Below the pieces are notes generated by a model, which searched no databases, was not told the DNA's origin, and saw only the letters and a program-made list of their open reading frames with translations. Both the position numbers and the translations under genes were made by a program. From Pontibacter harenae (GTDB lineage: Bacteria > Bacteroidota > Bacteroidia > Cytophagales > Hymenobacteraceae), in assembly GCF_020907245.1 (NCBI RefSeq), contig NZ_JAJJWH010000039.1, forward strand, positions 1 to 42,475: a stretch of 42,475 nucleotides of DNA, written 5' to 3'. Below, in pieces: positions 24,538 to 33,441 of this stretch (position 1 is its first letter; every line of letters begins with the position of its first letter).

Positions 24538-25422
24538 CTACGCAGGCACCACTACCTTCAGCGACATTGGGAACAAAGAAACATTAAACTCCGATGCTTT
24601 ACCCAGAAATTCTCCGTCAGCATGATACATCATCTCCTCCTCTGCTACTACCTTCACCTCGTTAGTCGTAAAATATTCGGCACTATCAGCATGAGCTACT
24701 TGCTTCGTGAGCATACAATAGCTCAAGTTCAACGCTTTTATAAAATCCAGCTGCCTAACAAGGCATACATCCAACAGACCATCTTTTATATCGGCCATGG
24801 GTGCAATGTAAGCGTTGTTTCCGTATTGGGCTGCATTGGCAAAGGCCATCACAAAGCAGTCGGTGCTTGTAGTGTTTCCGTTAATGGTTAGTTTAACAGG
24901 TAAATGCTTATAGTTACGTACTTCTTTCAGAATCAGCTCTACATAGGTTTTCAGCCCTCGCTTCTTATTACCAGCAAACACAGAACTGATGTAGGCATCA
25001 AAACCAACTCCAGCCGTAGTAAAAAAAGGATGATCATTGATAAGGCCGCTATCAATCTTGGTGGTATGTCCCTTATTGATTACCCTCAAAGCTCCTTTTA
25101 TGCCCATGGGGATTAGCAAGTGGCGCGCCAGGCCATTACCTGAACCTTTTGGAAGAATAGAAAGCGCTGTTTCTGTGTTGAGAATGCCACGCGCTACCTC
25201 GTTTACTGTACCATCTCCGCCAACAGCAACCACCACAGCGCATCCTTCTTCAGCTGCTTGTTTGGCCAGCATAGGCGCATGCCCAGCATAAGCTGTGTAC
25301 ACAATATCGTGGTTATACTTTGTATGGTCGAGGTGCAGCTTGATGATTGCAGCAACATCCATACGGCTGCTAGTCCCAGATTTCGGATTGATGATAAATC
25401 TGATGTGAGGAAGTTTTGCCAT
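24538..25422 (-). CDS. YegS/diacylglycerol kinase-like lipid kinase
   Basis: 294 residues from ATG at 25422; a TTG 15 codons upstream would place the start inside the upstream gene's terminator and is rejected. DAGK catalytic fold: IINPKSGTS near residue 12, the nucleotide-binding VAVGGDGTVNEVARG, then LPKGSGNGLARHL and TTAGVGFDAYISSVF. A second beta-rich domain contains YIAPMADIKDGLLDVCLV. It phosphorylates a lipid hydroxyl (diacylglycerol, sphinganine or similar) using ATP; the substrate cannot be read. Cytosolic face of the membrane is expected. It lies downstream of the universal stress protein gene but beyond its terminator. Confidence 0.9.
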   Translation of the reverse strand: MAKLPHIRFIINPKSGTSSRMDVAAIIKLHLDHTKYNHDIVYTAYAGHAPMLAKQAAEEGCAVVVAVGGDGTVNEVARGILNTETALSILPKGSGNGLARHLLIPMGIKGALRVINKGHTTKIDSGLINDHPFFTTAGVGFDAYISSVFAGNKKRGLKTYVELILKEVRNYKHLPVKLTINGNTTSTDCFVMAFANAAQYGNNAYIAPMADIKDGLLDVCLVRQLDFIKALNLSYCMLTKQVAHADSAEYFTTNEVKVVAEEEMMYHADGEFLGKASEFNVSLFPMSLKVVVPA

Positions 25423-25470
25423 GCAATGTGGTATAGTGCTGTCACACAAAATTAAGCCTTTCCTCAAAAT

Positions 25471-25503
25471 AAAAAAGCCAGATGCAAAAGAGCATTTGGC
25501 CTT
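25471..25503 (-). terminator. Rho-independent terminator of the UspA gene
   Basis: On the minus strand AAGGCCAAATGC pairs with GCATCTGGCTT, then TTTTTATTTTG. It follows the UspA stop by 17 bases. Confidence 0.85.
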
Positions 25504-25519
25504 AATTGTGCAATTTCCG

Positions 25520-26371
25520 CTACTTTATGTGTAAAGTAAGTACAGGTATGCTTGTGTGGTTTACAAGATCTTCAGCAATACTGCCGCTTAGCAAATGAGC
25601 CAAGCCTGTTCGTCCATGTGTAGCCATCATAATCAGATCTGCATTTATATCATGCGCAAAATGGAGTATACCGTCCTCTTCCACCACATCGTTGTAAACA
25701 TTGCTAGTGTAATTCTGAAAGCCAGCATTGGATGCAAAGCTTTCCAACTTCTTCTTTACATTGCCTGTTGATTCGAAGGCTCCTGGAGTGTTTATGTAAA
25801 CCAAGTGAAGCTTAGCATTAAATAACTCTTGAAATGCTTTAAACTTTTCAGTAGCCTGACTTATTTCCCGCTTGAAATCAGAAGCAAGTACGATATCTTT
25901 CACTTCAAAAGCTCCTGGTTTTTCCTTCACTGTCAGTACGGGGCAAGAGGCTGTTCTTACCACCTTTTCAGTATTGGAGCCCACCAAAAACTCACTTAAG
26001 CCGCTAGCGCCTTTCGAGCCCATCACGACTAAATCAACTGCATCTTCCTCAATAGTAAGTTTTACTTTACTTGTAAGCGTGGCAACATCTACCTCCTCCA
26101 CTACATTTATTCCATCCAGATAAGCAGAGTTCTTAAGCTCTTGCATTTGCGCTTTGGTTCGCTCTATAAGCTTCAGCGTAAAAACATGATCCATCGTATT
26201 AGGGGCTGTCGTTGTTATATCGCCTGTTGCACTAAAATTAGTACCATAAGGAATTTCCACAACATGCAGTAGCTTAATAGTTGCTCCAGTTTTACGGGCT
26301 ATATTGACGGCAACTTCAAGCGCATATTGAGCTTGTTCAGAAAAATCGGTTGGAACGAGGATTCTTTTCAT
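25520..26371 (-). CDS. Universal stress protein, tandem UspA domains
   Basis: 283 residues, two Usp domains. Domain 1 (1 to about 148): ILVPTDFSEQAQYALEVAV, LLHVVEIPYG and MGSKGASGLSEFLVGSNTEKV with SCPVLTV, a full G-2x-G-9x-G(S/T) ATP-binding motif. Domain 2 (150-283): VLASDFK, LHLVYINTPG and THGRTGLAHLLSGSIAEDL with SIPVLTL, also with the ATP-type motif. Tandem Usps are common in Bacteroidota and respond to starvation and oxygen changes. The gene has its own terminator; the 208-base upstream spacer holds gapA's terminator. Confidence 0.93.
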   Translation of the reverse strand: MKRILVPTDFSEQAQYALEVAVNIARKTGATIKLLHVVEIPYGTNFSATGDITTTAPNTMDHVFTLKLIERTKAQMQELKNSAYLDGINVVEEVDVATLTSKVKLTIEEDAVDLVVMGSKGASGLSEFLVGSNTEKVVRTASCPVLTVKEKPGAFEVKDIVLASDFKREISQATEKFKAFQELFNAKLHLVYINTPGAFESTGNVKKKLESFASNAGFQNYTSNVYNDVVEEDGILHFAHDINADLIMMATHGRTGLAHLLSGSIAEDLVNHTSIPVLTLHIK

Positions 26372-26520
26372 ATAGTAGAATTTGAAGGAAATAGATTTCT
26401 TTATAAAAGTATGTATACTGATTCTATAAGAATATGATATATATCATTTAGCTATTATCTATAGAGATAGGCACAACAACCATTATCTGCTACCACAGCA
26501 TAAAAAAAGACCTAAAACAA

Positions 26521-26544
26521 AAAGCCCACTAAAAAGTGGGCTTT
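26521..26544 (-). terminator. Terminator of gapA
   Basis: A 10-bp perfect stem AAAGCCCACT with AGTGGGCTTT and a TTTT loop; on the minus strand it is followed by TTGTTTTAGG. Confidence 0.88.
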
Positions 26545-26579
26545 GCAAATGTATAGGTAAGAAAATCTTAAGCTGCTTC

Positions 26580-27637
<1,058 letters not shown>

Positions 27638-27701
27638 TATTTATTTTTTATACTGATGATGAACCACTTAATTCTTTTTACGAAAAAATTATAGCAAAAT
27701 G

Positions 27702-27732
27702 TTTTGCTTCTTTCAAATGAGCCGTATCTTTG
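27702..27732 (+). promoter_or_regulatory. tRNA-Glu promoter (Bacteroidota type)
   Basis: The -7 box TATCTTTG (27725-27732) matches TAnnTTTG exactly; the -33 TTTTG is at 27702-27706, an 18-base spacing. Transcription would begin about 30 bases before the tRNA. Confidence 0.7.
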
Positions 27733-27770
27733 CACCGTCGAAACACAAAAAGACAAGCCAATTACAAAAT

Positions 27771-27842
27771 GGCCCGTTCGTCTAGGGGTTAGGACGCTAG
27801 ATTTTCATTCTAGTAACAGGGGTTCGATTCCCCTACGGGCTA
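27771..27842 (+). tRNA. tRNA-Glu (UUC)
   Basis: 72 bases folding into a full cloverleaf: acceptor GGCCCGT with ACGGGCT plus discriminator A, D arm TCTAGGGGTTAGGA, anticodon stem CTAGA/TCTAG with loop TTTTCAT and anticodon TTC at 27804-27806, T arm GGGGTTCGATTCCCC. The 3' CCA is not encoded. Its 3' end and terminator are duplicated at 31721-31813. Confidence 0.97.
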
Positions 27843-27928
27843 CTTGAAAGGCCCTCAGCAGCAGCTGAGGGCCTTTTTTTATTTTCTTCGGACACTATTC
27901 GGACACTAAAGCCGCACAACATTATCCT
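27836..27928 (+). repeat. Direct repeat copy 1 at the tRNA-Glu 3' end (candidate attachment site)
   Basis: 93 bases from the last tRNA bases (CGGGCTAC) through the terminator and the tandem TTCGGACACTA words to ATTATCCT. It aligns without gaps to 31721-31813, with 76 of 93 identical by my count. The hairpin pairs covary (GGCCCTCAG here, GGCCTTCAG there). Confidence 0.75.
27848..27880 (+). terminator. Terminator of tRNA-Glu
   Basis: A 12-bp perfect stem AAGGCCCTCAGC with GCTGAGGGCCTT, a 4-base loop and a run of seven T. Confidence 0.92.
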
Positions 27929-28384
27929 ACACTCCGCATAAGAAGACTGGTTTGACTCTCAACTGGAGCTAATGCACCCGTCCTTATCCTTTTGCCTACT
28001 AGCTCTACCTGCTCCTATGCTGTTAGCCTCCTCCCAATTATCTATACTTTGAGGTACACGTTAAAAGTAAACTCGCACAATAGCTCGATTGTATCATCAA
28101 CTCGTCTCATTATTCAGAATATAAGTTTTATTTGTGAGACGGCAATTATGGACATACTGTATAAAGAGCTTATATACTGCTTCATAGTATCGTTTTAACA
28201 GGGGTTTTTATGAGACTGGAAATTTCAGGCCTAGACAGTTTATGTGAAAGCTTGAGAAGGGTTTAGCATCGAAACCTGTTATCTTATATCAGGACAAGAC
28301 TTATTGATATTTATTTATAAAAGTTTTAACTTTTACTACCAGGTTACCGTTTTCGCTAATGTTTTATCAATGATAAGGTTGTCT
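27929..28384. other. Spacer before the first kinase, no gene seen
   Basis: About 450 bases. A 68-codon frame at 27992 has no protein-like features and is rejected. The sequence is AT-rich toward the kinase start and presumably holds its promoter. No clear TAnnTTTG box was found. Confidence 0.4.
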
Positions 28385-29458
28385 ATGGAAAATGATTTCT
28401 CGAGCCCTGCAAGAGACATTCGGTTTCATTCTTTATTCGAGAATACCCCTGAGCTGATTCTGTATCAGAACGAAGAGTCCACTATACTGGATGCTAACCC
28501 TGCCTTTCTAAAGCTGGTTCAGGAACCAAAGGAAAATGTAATTAACCGAAACTACAATGAGTTTCTGTCTGAAGATGTTCAGCTCCTTTACGAAGAAAAA
28601 CTCAAAGAAGCATTCACAGGCAAAACAGTTAGGTTTGATCTTTATACCCCTCAGGGGAACTCTGCTCCCCGACACTGGGATGTAGTAAAAATACCGGTGT
28701 CGGAGAATGAAAAAGTGGTAGGGGTGCATATGATTGCAAGGGACATTACAGAAAAAATGCAGGCGCAGGAGGAAATACTGGAGAAGAACAAAGATTTACA
28801 GCAGTTCACTTATGTGGTCTCTCACAACCTGCGTAGCCCCTTGACCAATGCCTTAGGCTTAGTAGAAGTGCTGGAAATTTCAGACCCAGGCTCTTCTGAC
28901 TTTGAATCCACACTGACACACTTGGGAACCAGCCTTAGACAGCTTGATCAGGTCGTTCGTGATATAAATACTATTTTGTCAATACGTGACAAGCAAGACC
29001 TCGTGCAAAATGAATCCGTTCCGCTAGCCCAAGTCGTTCATCAAGCCGTTCAAAACTTTCAAGAAGCTCTTCATGATAGCGGTGGAACTGCACGGGTGGC
29101 CATCCCTGAGGGTATTCAAGTATTGGGGAACAGGGCCTATCTTTACAGCATATTCTTTAACCTACTTTCCAATGCGATAAAGTTCCGTTCGGAGCAGCGG
29201 CCGTTGCAGGTAGATATAACTTTAGCAGTTAAGGACAGTCAAACTAAGGAGATTTCGTTTGCTGATAACGGCTCAGGAATTGATCTTGATAAGGCAGGCG
29301 TGGATATGTTCAAGCTTTACAAGCGGTTCCATCCACAACATTCCGGCCGTGGCCTGGGCTTGTATCTGGTCAAGGCTCATGTGGAGAGCATCGGAGGCCA
29401 AATAGAGGTAAGCAGCAGGCCCAATGAAGGGACAATTTTTAAGGTTTCACTACAATAA
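28385..29458 (+). CDS. PAS-domain sensor histidine kinase 1
   Basis: 357 residues from ATG at 28385 (ATG at 28370 also possible; an earlier TTG is unlikely). A PAS fold at about residues 12-125 (FENTPELILYQNEESTILDAN to RDITEK) is followed by a short coiled coil, HisKA with His147 in VVSHNLRSPLTNALG, and HATPase_c with N box NLLSNAIKF, G1 DNGSGID, F box MFKLYKRF and G2 GRGLGLYLV. No membrane helix, so it senses a cytoplasmic signal. The response regulator gene starts 11 bases downstream and is the likely phosphoacceptor. Confidence 0.92.
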   Translation: MENDFSSPARDIRFHSLFENTPELILYQNEESTILDANPAFLKLVQEPKENVINRNYNEFLSEDVQLLYEEKLKEAFTGKTVRFDLYTPQGNSAPRHWDVVKIPVSENEKVVGVHMIARDITEKMQAQEEILEKNKDLQQFTYVVSHNLRSPLTNALGLVEVLEISDPGSSDFESTLTHLGTSLRQLDQVVRDINTILSIRDKQDLVQNESVPLAQVVHQAVQNFQEALHDSGGTARVAIPEGIQVLGNRAYLYSIFFNLLSNAIKFRSEQRPLQVDITLAVKDSQTKEISFADNGSGIDLDKAGVDMFKLYKRFHPQHSGRGLGLYLVKAHVESIGGQIEVSSRPNEGTIFKVSLQ

Positions 29459-29469
29459 CTCAGCTACTT

Positions 29470-29865
29470 GTGAATTTTGTACTAATCGATGATGAGCTAA
29501 TTACTTTGTTTTTATACAAAAAGCTTTTCCAACTTGAGGGTCTTTCCGATGAAGTAATTGCCTTTGATGACCCTGAGAAAGCCCTGGAGTTTCTCCAACA
29601 ACAAATATCTTCCGGTCAGGTCCCCCAAGTCATTTTCGTAGATCTGAATATGCCTAAAATTTCAGGATGGGACCTTTTAGGGGCTCTCGAACCATATAAA
29701 GTGCAACTACAAGCAAAATGCCTCATTTACCTGTTAACCTCATCGCTGGACCCTTCAGACATATCGCGGGCAAAGGAGCATCCACAGGTGACAGAACTGA
29801 TTCACAAACCCCTTGATAGGCACATCATACATAAAGTTCAGGAAAATATGAGGGGAAGTCGCTGA
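29470..29865 (+). CDS. Single-domain response regulator
   Basis: 131 residues from GTG at 29470. One receiver domain only: acidic pair Asp7-Asp8 (LIDDE), phosphoacceptor Asp58 (FVDLNMPKISGWD), Thr90 (LLTSS) and Lys113 (HKPL). There is no output domain, so it acts by protein contact or as a relay intermediate, as in CheY- and Spo0F-type regulators. Co-transcribed with kinase 1. Confidence 0.93.
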   Translation: MNFVLIDDELITLFLYKKLFQLEGLSDEVIAFDDPEKALEFLQQQISSGQVPQVIFVDLNMPKISGWDLLGALEPYKVQLQAKCLIYLLTSSLDPSDISRAKEHPQVTELIHKPLDRHIIHKVQENMRGSR

Positions 29866-29939
29866 GAACATCAATTAGTTCAGGTTCTGTGGTAACTAAA
29901 AGATGTATTCACCACCATTTTTATACCTGCAATTTTCTC

Positions 29940-30096
29940 GTCTGGTTCCTTCGGGTTAGTGATATGCCACGAGGGATACATCCGTTTCAGCAGGGTCATG
30001 TCAGAGCCGCCCCTTCGTCTTGCTCGCCTTCCTGATCTGGAGGTGAAAGCCCTCGATGGCCTTGGTGAACACAATTTCAGTTTCATGCCCATCCTT
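29940..30096 (-). pseudogene. Relic of an IS256/Mutator-family transposase (C-terminal part)
   Basis: On the minus strand one frame reads TKAIEGFHLQIRKASKTKG, matching the IS256-family block TNAIEGFHRQxRKxTKTKG that carries the catalytic Glu. The frame then breaks at a stop, and another frame continues SDMTLLKRMYPSWHI, matching the following family block. Only about 50 codons survive. Confidence 0.72.
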
Positions 30097-30127
30097 CGCT
30101 ATCGCTTCAGGCTTCGCATGCAAGCGG

Positions 30128-30252
30128 ATGGCCATTGACCTCTCCTATGTGAGGGGATCAGTGAAAGAGGTAATAGATGAATTGGAAGTGATCCTGACCG
30201 GCTAAGCAAGTGGCGGCAGAAAGACAGCTCACCAGTAAGGTCTACCGATGGG
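30128..30252 (+). pseudogene. Relic of IS3-type OrfA, related to 41575-41700
   Basis: About 125 bases align with the OrfA relic at the right end of the window: GACCTCTCCTATG, then AGTGGCGGCAGAAAGAC against AGTGGTGGCAGAAAGAC. This copy has a stop (GGCTAA) where the other encodes PSRLSKWW. Non-functional. Confidence 0.75.
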
Positions 30253-30323
30253 CTTCTAACCTAATTTTGTAAGGCAAGTATATTAGCAAACCTGATTAAC
30301 GCACTATATAATATTAAACCGGC

Positions 30324-31421
30324 ATGGCAAAGGCAGATAAACCTCTTGAGTCCTATTTTCCCAATGTAGTTTCCAAAGTCAAAGGCTTCGCTATCTATAT
30401 GTTGGACAAGGATGGAGTAATTCTTACATGGAACCCTGGGTGTGAACTTATGAAAGGTTACAAAGCAGAAGAAGTAATTGGTCAAAACTACAGCATGCTT
30501 TTTCCCAGTTTCCTGAGAGATAAACATTTGCCTGAAAAGGAGATAGCGATAGCAAAAGAAAATGGCCGGTATGAGACAGAGAACTGGAGAAGGCCTAAAA
30601 GCGGGGAGCTTTTCTGGGCGTTTGTGGTGCTGACTAAGATTACAGATGACAGCGGAAAGTTTGTAGGTTTTGTGAAGATAACCCAGGACCAGTCTGAGAA
30701 AAAGAAGCTGCATGACCAGTTGCAGAGTAAGATAGAAGATTTCAAGAGGATGAATACCGACCTCAACAACTTCGCTTATACTGCCTCGCACGACCTGAAG
30801 GCCCCCATCAACAACATAGAGGGACTCTCCCTGCTGCTGAAGAGTGAACTTGAAAACAGGGTAAATAATGACGGGATCTCAAAGATCGTGGAGCTGATGC
30901 ACCAATCTGCCCTGAAGTTCAAGGTTGTAATTACCGACATGGCCAGGGCCGCTCAAGAGGAGAGTGAGCATTACACCTACCAGTCCTTTAAGGATGTGGT
31001 AGATGATATTAAGCTCTTACTGAGCAATGACATTAAAACCGTGCAGGCTGTCTTCCATGAAGACTATGCCGAGGCCCCCTTTGTCAGGTATCCGACAAAG
31101 CATATCCGCAGTATTCTGCAGAACCTAATTACAAATGCCATCAAGTATAAGTCTCCAAAAAGAAAGCCAGAAATCACCATCAAAACGACTCTAACCGAAG
31201 GGTACACACTGCTGGAGGTGGCTGACAATGGCATGGGCATAGAAGAGGAAGATAAGAAACGGATTTTCTCAATGTACCAGAGAGTGGACAATGACACTGT
31301 AGTGGAAGGGACAGGAGTAGGCTTAGGGCTGGTTGCTAAACTAGTAGAGGGCAACCACGGGAAAATTGAAGTTGAAAGTAAGGTAGGGAAAGGAAGTAAA
31401 TTCAAGATATTCCTCAGATAA
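30324..31421 (+). CDS. PAS-domain sensor histidine kinase 2
   Basis: 365 residues, ATG start. A PAS domain at residues 15-125 (GFAIYMLDKDGVILTWNPGC, GYKAEEVIGQNYSMLFP, FVGFVKITQD) with WNPG, a sequence seen in PAS domains of the S-box type. HisKA with His156 in TASHDLKAPINNIEGL, then HATPase_c with N box NLITNAIKY, G1 DNGMGIE and G2 GTGVGLGLV. No membrane helix, so cytoplasmic. It has no adjacent regulator gene of its own, so it may phosphorylate the regulator at 29470 or act on the downstream operon. A hairpin terminator lies 300 bases past its stop, in the second direct repeat. Confidence 0.92.
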   Translation: MAKADKPLESYFPNVVSKVKGFAIYMLDKDGVILTWNPGCELMKGYKAEEVIGQNYSMLFPSFLRDKHLPEKEIAIAKENGRYETENWRRPKSGELFWAFVVLTKITDDSGKFVGFVKITQDQSEKKKLHDQLQSKIEDFKRMNTDLNNFAYTASHDLKAPINNIEGLSLLLKSELENRVNNDGISKIVELMHQSALKFKVVITDMARAAQEESEHYTYQSFKDVVDDIKLLLSNDIKTVQAVFHEDYAEAPFVRYPTKHIRSILQNLITNAIKYKSPKRKPEITIKTTLTEGYTLLEVADNGMGIEEEDKKRIFSMYQRVDNDTVVEGTGVGLGLVAKLVEGNHGKIEVESKVGKGSKFKIFLR

Positions 31422-31720
31422 AAAGCCTGTTAGTCTTTTATGAAGGCTGTAAGCAGCCAGGCAAATTCTCTTGCTAATTTATTTATATAGAATGTACTAT
31501 AATAGTTTTTAGAGGCTGTAATTGAAGCTACATAACCTTTTGCTAAAGCCTTTCATATGTGCTGAATCTGGGTAGGTCGTCTGTTTTATAATTTCTCATA
31601 AGTAAAACAAAGGGTTCTACCTGAATCTTGAAACTATTGAGTTTATTGCCCCTCCCCCGTCTGTATATACTTATCAAGAGCATCAAGATCTTTGTGGAAA
31701 AGTTAGATAATTCAACCCTT

Positions 31721-31813
31721 CGGGCTACAAAAAAGGCCTTCAGTTAACGCTGAAGGCCTTTTTTGTTTAGCTTCGGACACTATTTGAACACTAAAGCCGC
31801 ACATCATTATCCT
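31721..31813 (+). repeat. Direct repeat copy 2 (candidate attachment site)
   Basis: Starts CGGGCTAC like the tRNA 3' end and continues in register with 27836-27928 for 93 bases. The sequence just before (TTCAACCCTT) only loosely resembles a T arm, so the rest of the tRNA is not duplicated. Confidence 0.75.
31729..31764. terminator. Bidirectional hairpin within repeat copy 2
   Basis: A 15-bp perfect stem AAAAAAGGCCTTCAG with its complement and loop TTAACG; A-run and T-run flanks let it stop kinase 2 and the opposing glycosyltransferase transcript. Confidence 0.85.
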
Positions 31814-31950
31814 GACTCGTCCTGAAATCGCAGATCAGCTGTAACAAAGTGTTACATGCTGTTACACCTAACTCACTGAAAATTAGGATGTCACAAGCCG
31901 CGCATCGCTATTCCGCCGATACCGTCATCAGCCCAATAGGTTGAACAAGA
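31813..31950. mobile_element. Relic of an IS3 end interrupted by 106 bases
   Basis: CTCGTCCTGAAAT (31816-31828) equals the outer end of the intact IS at 6552-7924, and AATAGGTTGA (31935-31944) is the next part of the same end, followed by ACAAGA and TAAAATT as at that element's right end. The 106 bases between are unrelated; AAT is present on both sides. Confidence 0.55.
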
Positions 31951-31962
31951 GATAAAATTTAA

Positions 31963-33399
31963 TTAAGGGTTACGGATTGGTGCTTTAGGTGGTGGTGCAT
32001 TTAACCCAACCCGTGTCATTTCGCCCCAACTCTTTTTTTTCCTTAAATAGTCTATAATTCCTTTCATAGAAGACCATACCACAAAGGGGTGAAATAGGAC
32101 TGGCTCTAAGAGAGCAGTTAAAATAAGCTTTCCTAAATCACCAGGTTCTTTATATTGGTTAAAAGTAATTACTTCCATCAAGATAGCAAAAATCGAAAAC
32201 AGCCAGCCAAAAATTAAGATAAAGGATGTCAATCCCAGGAAAAAGGGCCAGTTAATCATGCCCATTACAGCAAAAATAACAAAGAGCAAAAACCCGCAAA
32301 ACTCTATAACTGTAGCCAGAAATTCAAAGAAAAACCAGTAGGGGTAGCTAAATATCCCTAATATGCCATAGCGGGGATTAAGAAAGAGGTTACGGTGTAT
32401 CTTCAATGTCTCAATAGTACCTCGCATCCAGCGGTTTCTTTGTCGTCCCAATATTTTGTAGGAAACTGGTGCTTCGGTCCAACATAAAGGGTCTGGAATA
32501 AAGGCAACTTTGTAGGGTAACTTCCGATCTGCCATATAGCGCCGCATCCTCACTACCAACTCCATGTCCTCACCTACAGTGTTATGGTCGTAACCGCCAG
32601 CATCTATGGCAATTTGCCGGTCAAAAGCCCCAAAGGCACCTGAGATCAATATCAAGCCGTTCAATCGACTCCAGGCCATTCGGCCTAGCAAGAAGGCCCG
32701 AATATATTCTAAAGCCTGCACCCGCGGCAAAAACTTCTTGGGTAAGTTTACTTTAATTAATTTCCCATTTTCAAAAATACAGGAGTTTGCGATCCGCACC
32801 ACTCCTCCGGTAGCAATAACCTTTTGCCCCGTTTCCTCCATAAAAGGTTTTATAAGTTTTAAGAGGGCGTCCTGTTCCAAGATACAATCTACATCTATAC
32901 AAACAAGGTATTGGTTACTGGCCAGATTAATACCAGTATTTAAAGCATCTGCCTTGCCACCGTTTTCTTTATCAATCACCAATAATTTACTATAAACAGG
33001 ATTGGTGCTTTTATAGATGGCTTTAACCTGTTTGGTAGCTATTCTTTGGTTATAGGATGTCTCGATTGGGCGCAGTTGATAGGCAGCTATAAGTTTAGCC
33101 ATTGAATCGTCTTTGCTGCCATCGTTTATCACAATCAACTCCAGATGGTTGTAGTAGATGCTTAGGAGCGAGCGGACATTTTCAATAATGTTGGCTCCTT
33201 CATTATAGGCTGGTGCCAGTATACTTACAGTGGGTGCATAAGGGGAAGAGGCCAGCAAGCTGTAATTGGTTAAACGGCTTTTCCGTAAATAAGTGATTGC
33301 TTCAGAAATAGCAAAGGATCCTAAAAAGATATAACATCCTAGCAAGGCGATAGAATATAACAGCATGCCATAGCTAAAAAAATCGTAAAGAAATGTCAT
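31963..33399 (-). CDS. Membrane glycosyltransferase, family 2 (processive synthase type)
   Basis: 478 residues. An N-terminal membrane helix (residues 8-33), then the GT-A domain: LAPAYNEGANIIENV, Asp93 in INDGSKDD, DxD at 169-171 (IDVDC), acceptor-site GED at 276-278 and QRNRW at 320-324. These four motifs define processive synthases such as those making cellulose, hyaluronan and poly-GlcNAc. Three to four C-terminal helices (about residues 345-440) form the export channel region. Probably polymerises a UDP-sugar across the inner membrane; sugar unknown. Last gene of the minus-strand kinase/regulator/HEAT operon, 42 bases after the HEAT gene. Confidence 0.92.
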   Translation of the reverse strand: MTFLYDFFSYGMLLYSIALLGCYIFLGSFAISEAITYLRKSRLTNYSLLASSPYAPTVSILAPAYNEGANIIENVRSLLSIYYNHLELIVINDGSKDDSMAKLIAAYQLRPIETSYNQRIATKQVKAIYKSTNPVYSKLLVIDKENGGKADALNTGINLASNQYLVCIDVDCILEQDALLKLIKPFMEETGQKVIATGGVVRIANSCIFENGKLIKVNLPKKFLPRVQALEYIRAFLLGRMAWSRLNGLILISGAFGAFDRQIAIDAGGYDHNTVGEDMELVVRMRRYMADRKLPYKVAFIPDPLCWTEAPVSYKILGRQRNRWMRGTIETLKIHRNLFLNPRYGILGIFSYPYWFFFEFLATVIEFCGFLLFVIFAVMGMINWPFFLGLTSFILIFGWLFSIFAILMEVITFNQYKEPGDLGKLILTALLEPVLFHPFVVWSSMKGIIDYLRKKKSWGEMTRVGLNAPPPKAPIRNP

Positions 33400-33441
33400 T
33401 TAATTTCTTTGTTGCCTTTTTGAAAATAGGATAATAGAAAT

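Larger units (their letters stand above)
31422..31962. other. Convergent spacer holding repeat, terminator and IS-end relic
   Basis: 541 bases without an intact gene. Bases 31422-31720 show nothing recognisable. 31721-31813 is the second tRNA-linked repeat and 31813-31950 an IS-end relic with an embedded segment. Confidence 0.6.

Noticed and set aside
25423..25467. TTG start of the lipid kinase 15 codons upstream
   Set aside because: It lies directly at the foot of the UspA terminator, and the encoded residues are not family-like; the ATG at 25422 fits.
27992..28198. 68-codon open frame in the spacer after tRNA-Glu
   Set aside because: No start context, domain, or signal; composition is that of translated AT-rich spacer.
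29880..30092. 70-codon minus-strand frame rich in Arg and Ser
   Set aside because: Part of it is a decayed IS256-type transposase read partly out of frame; it is not an intact gene.
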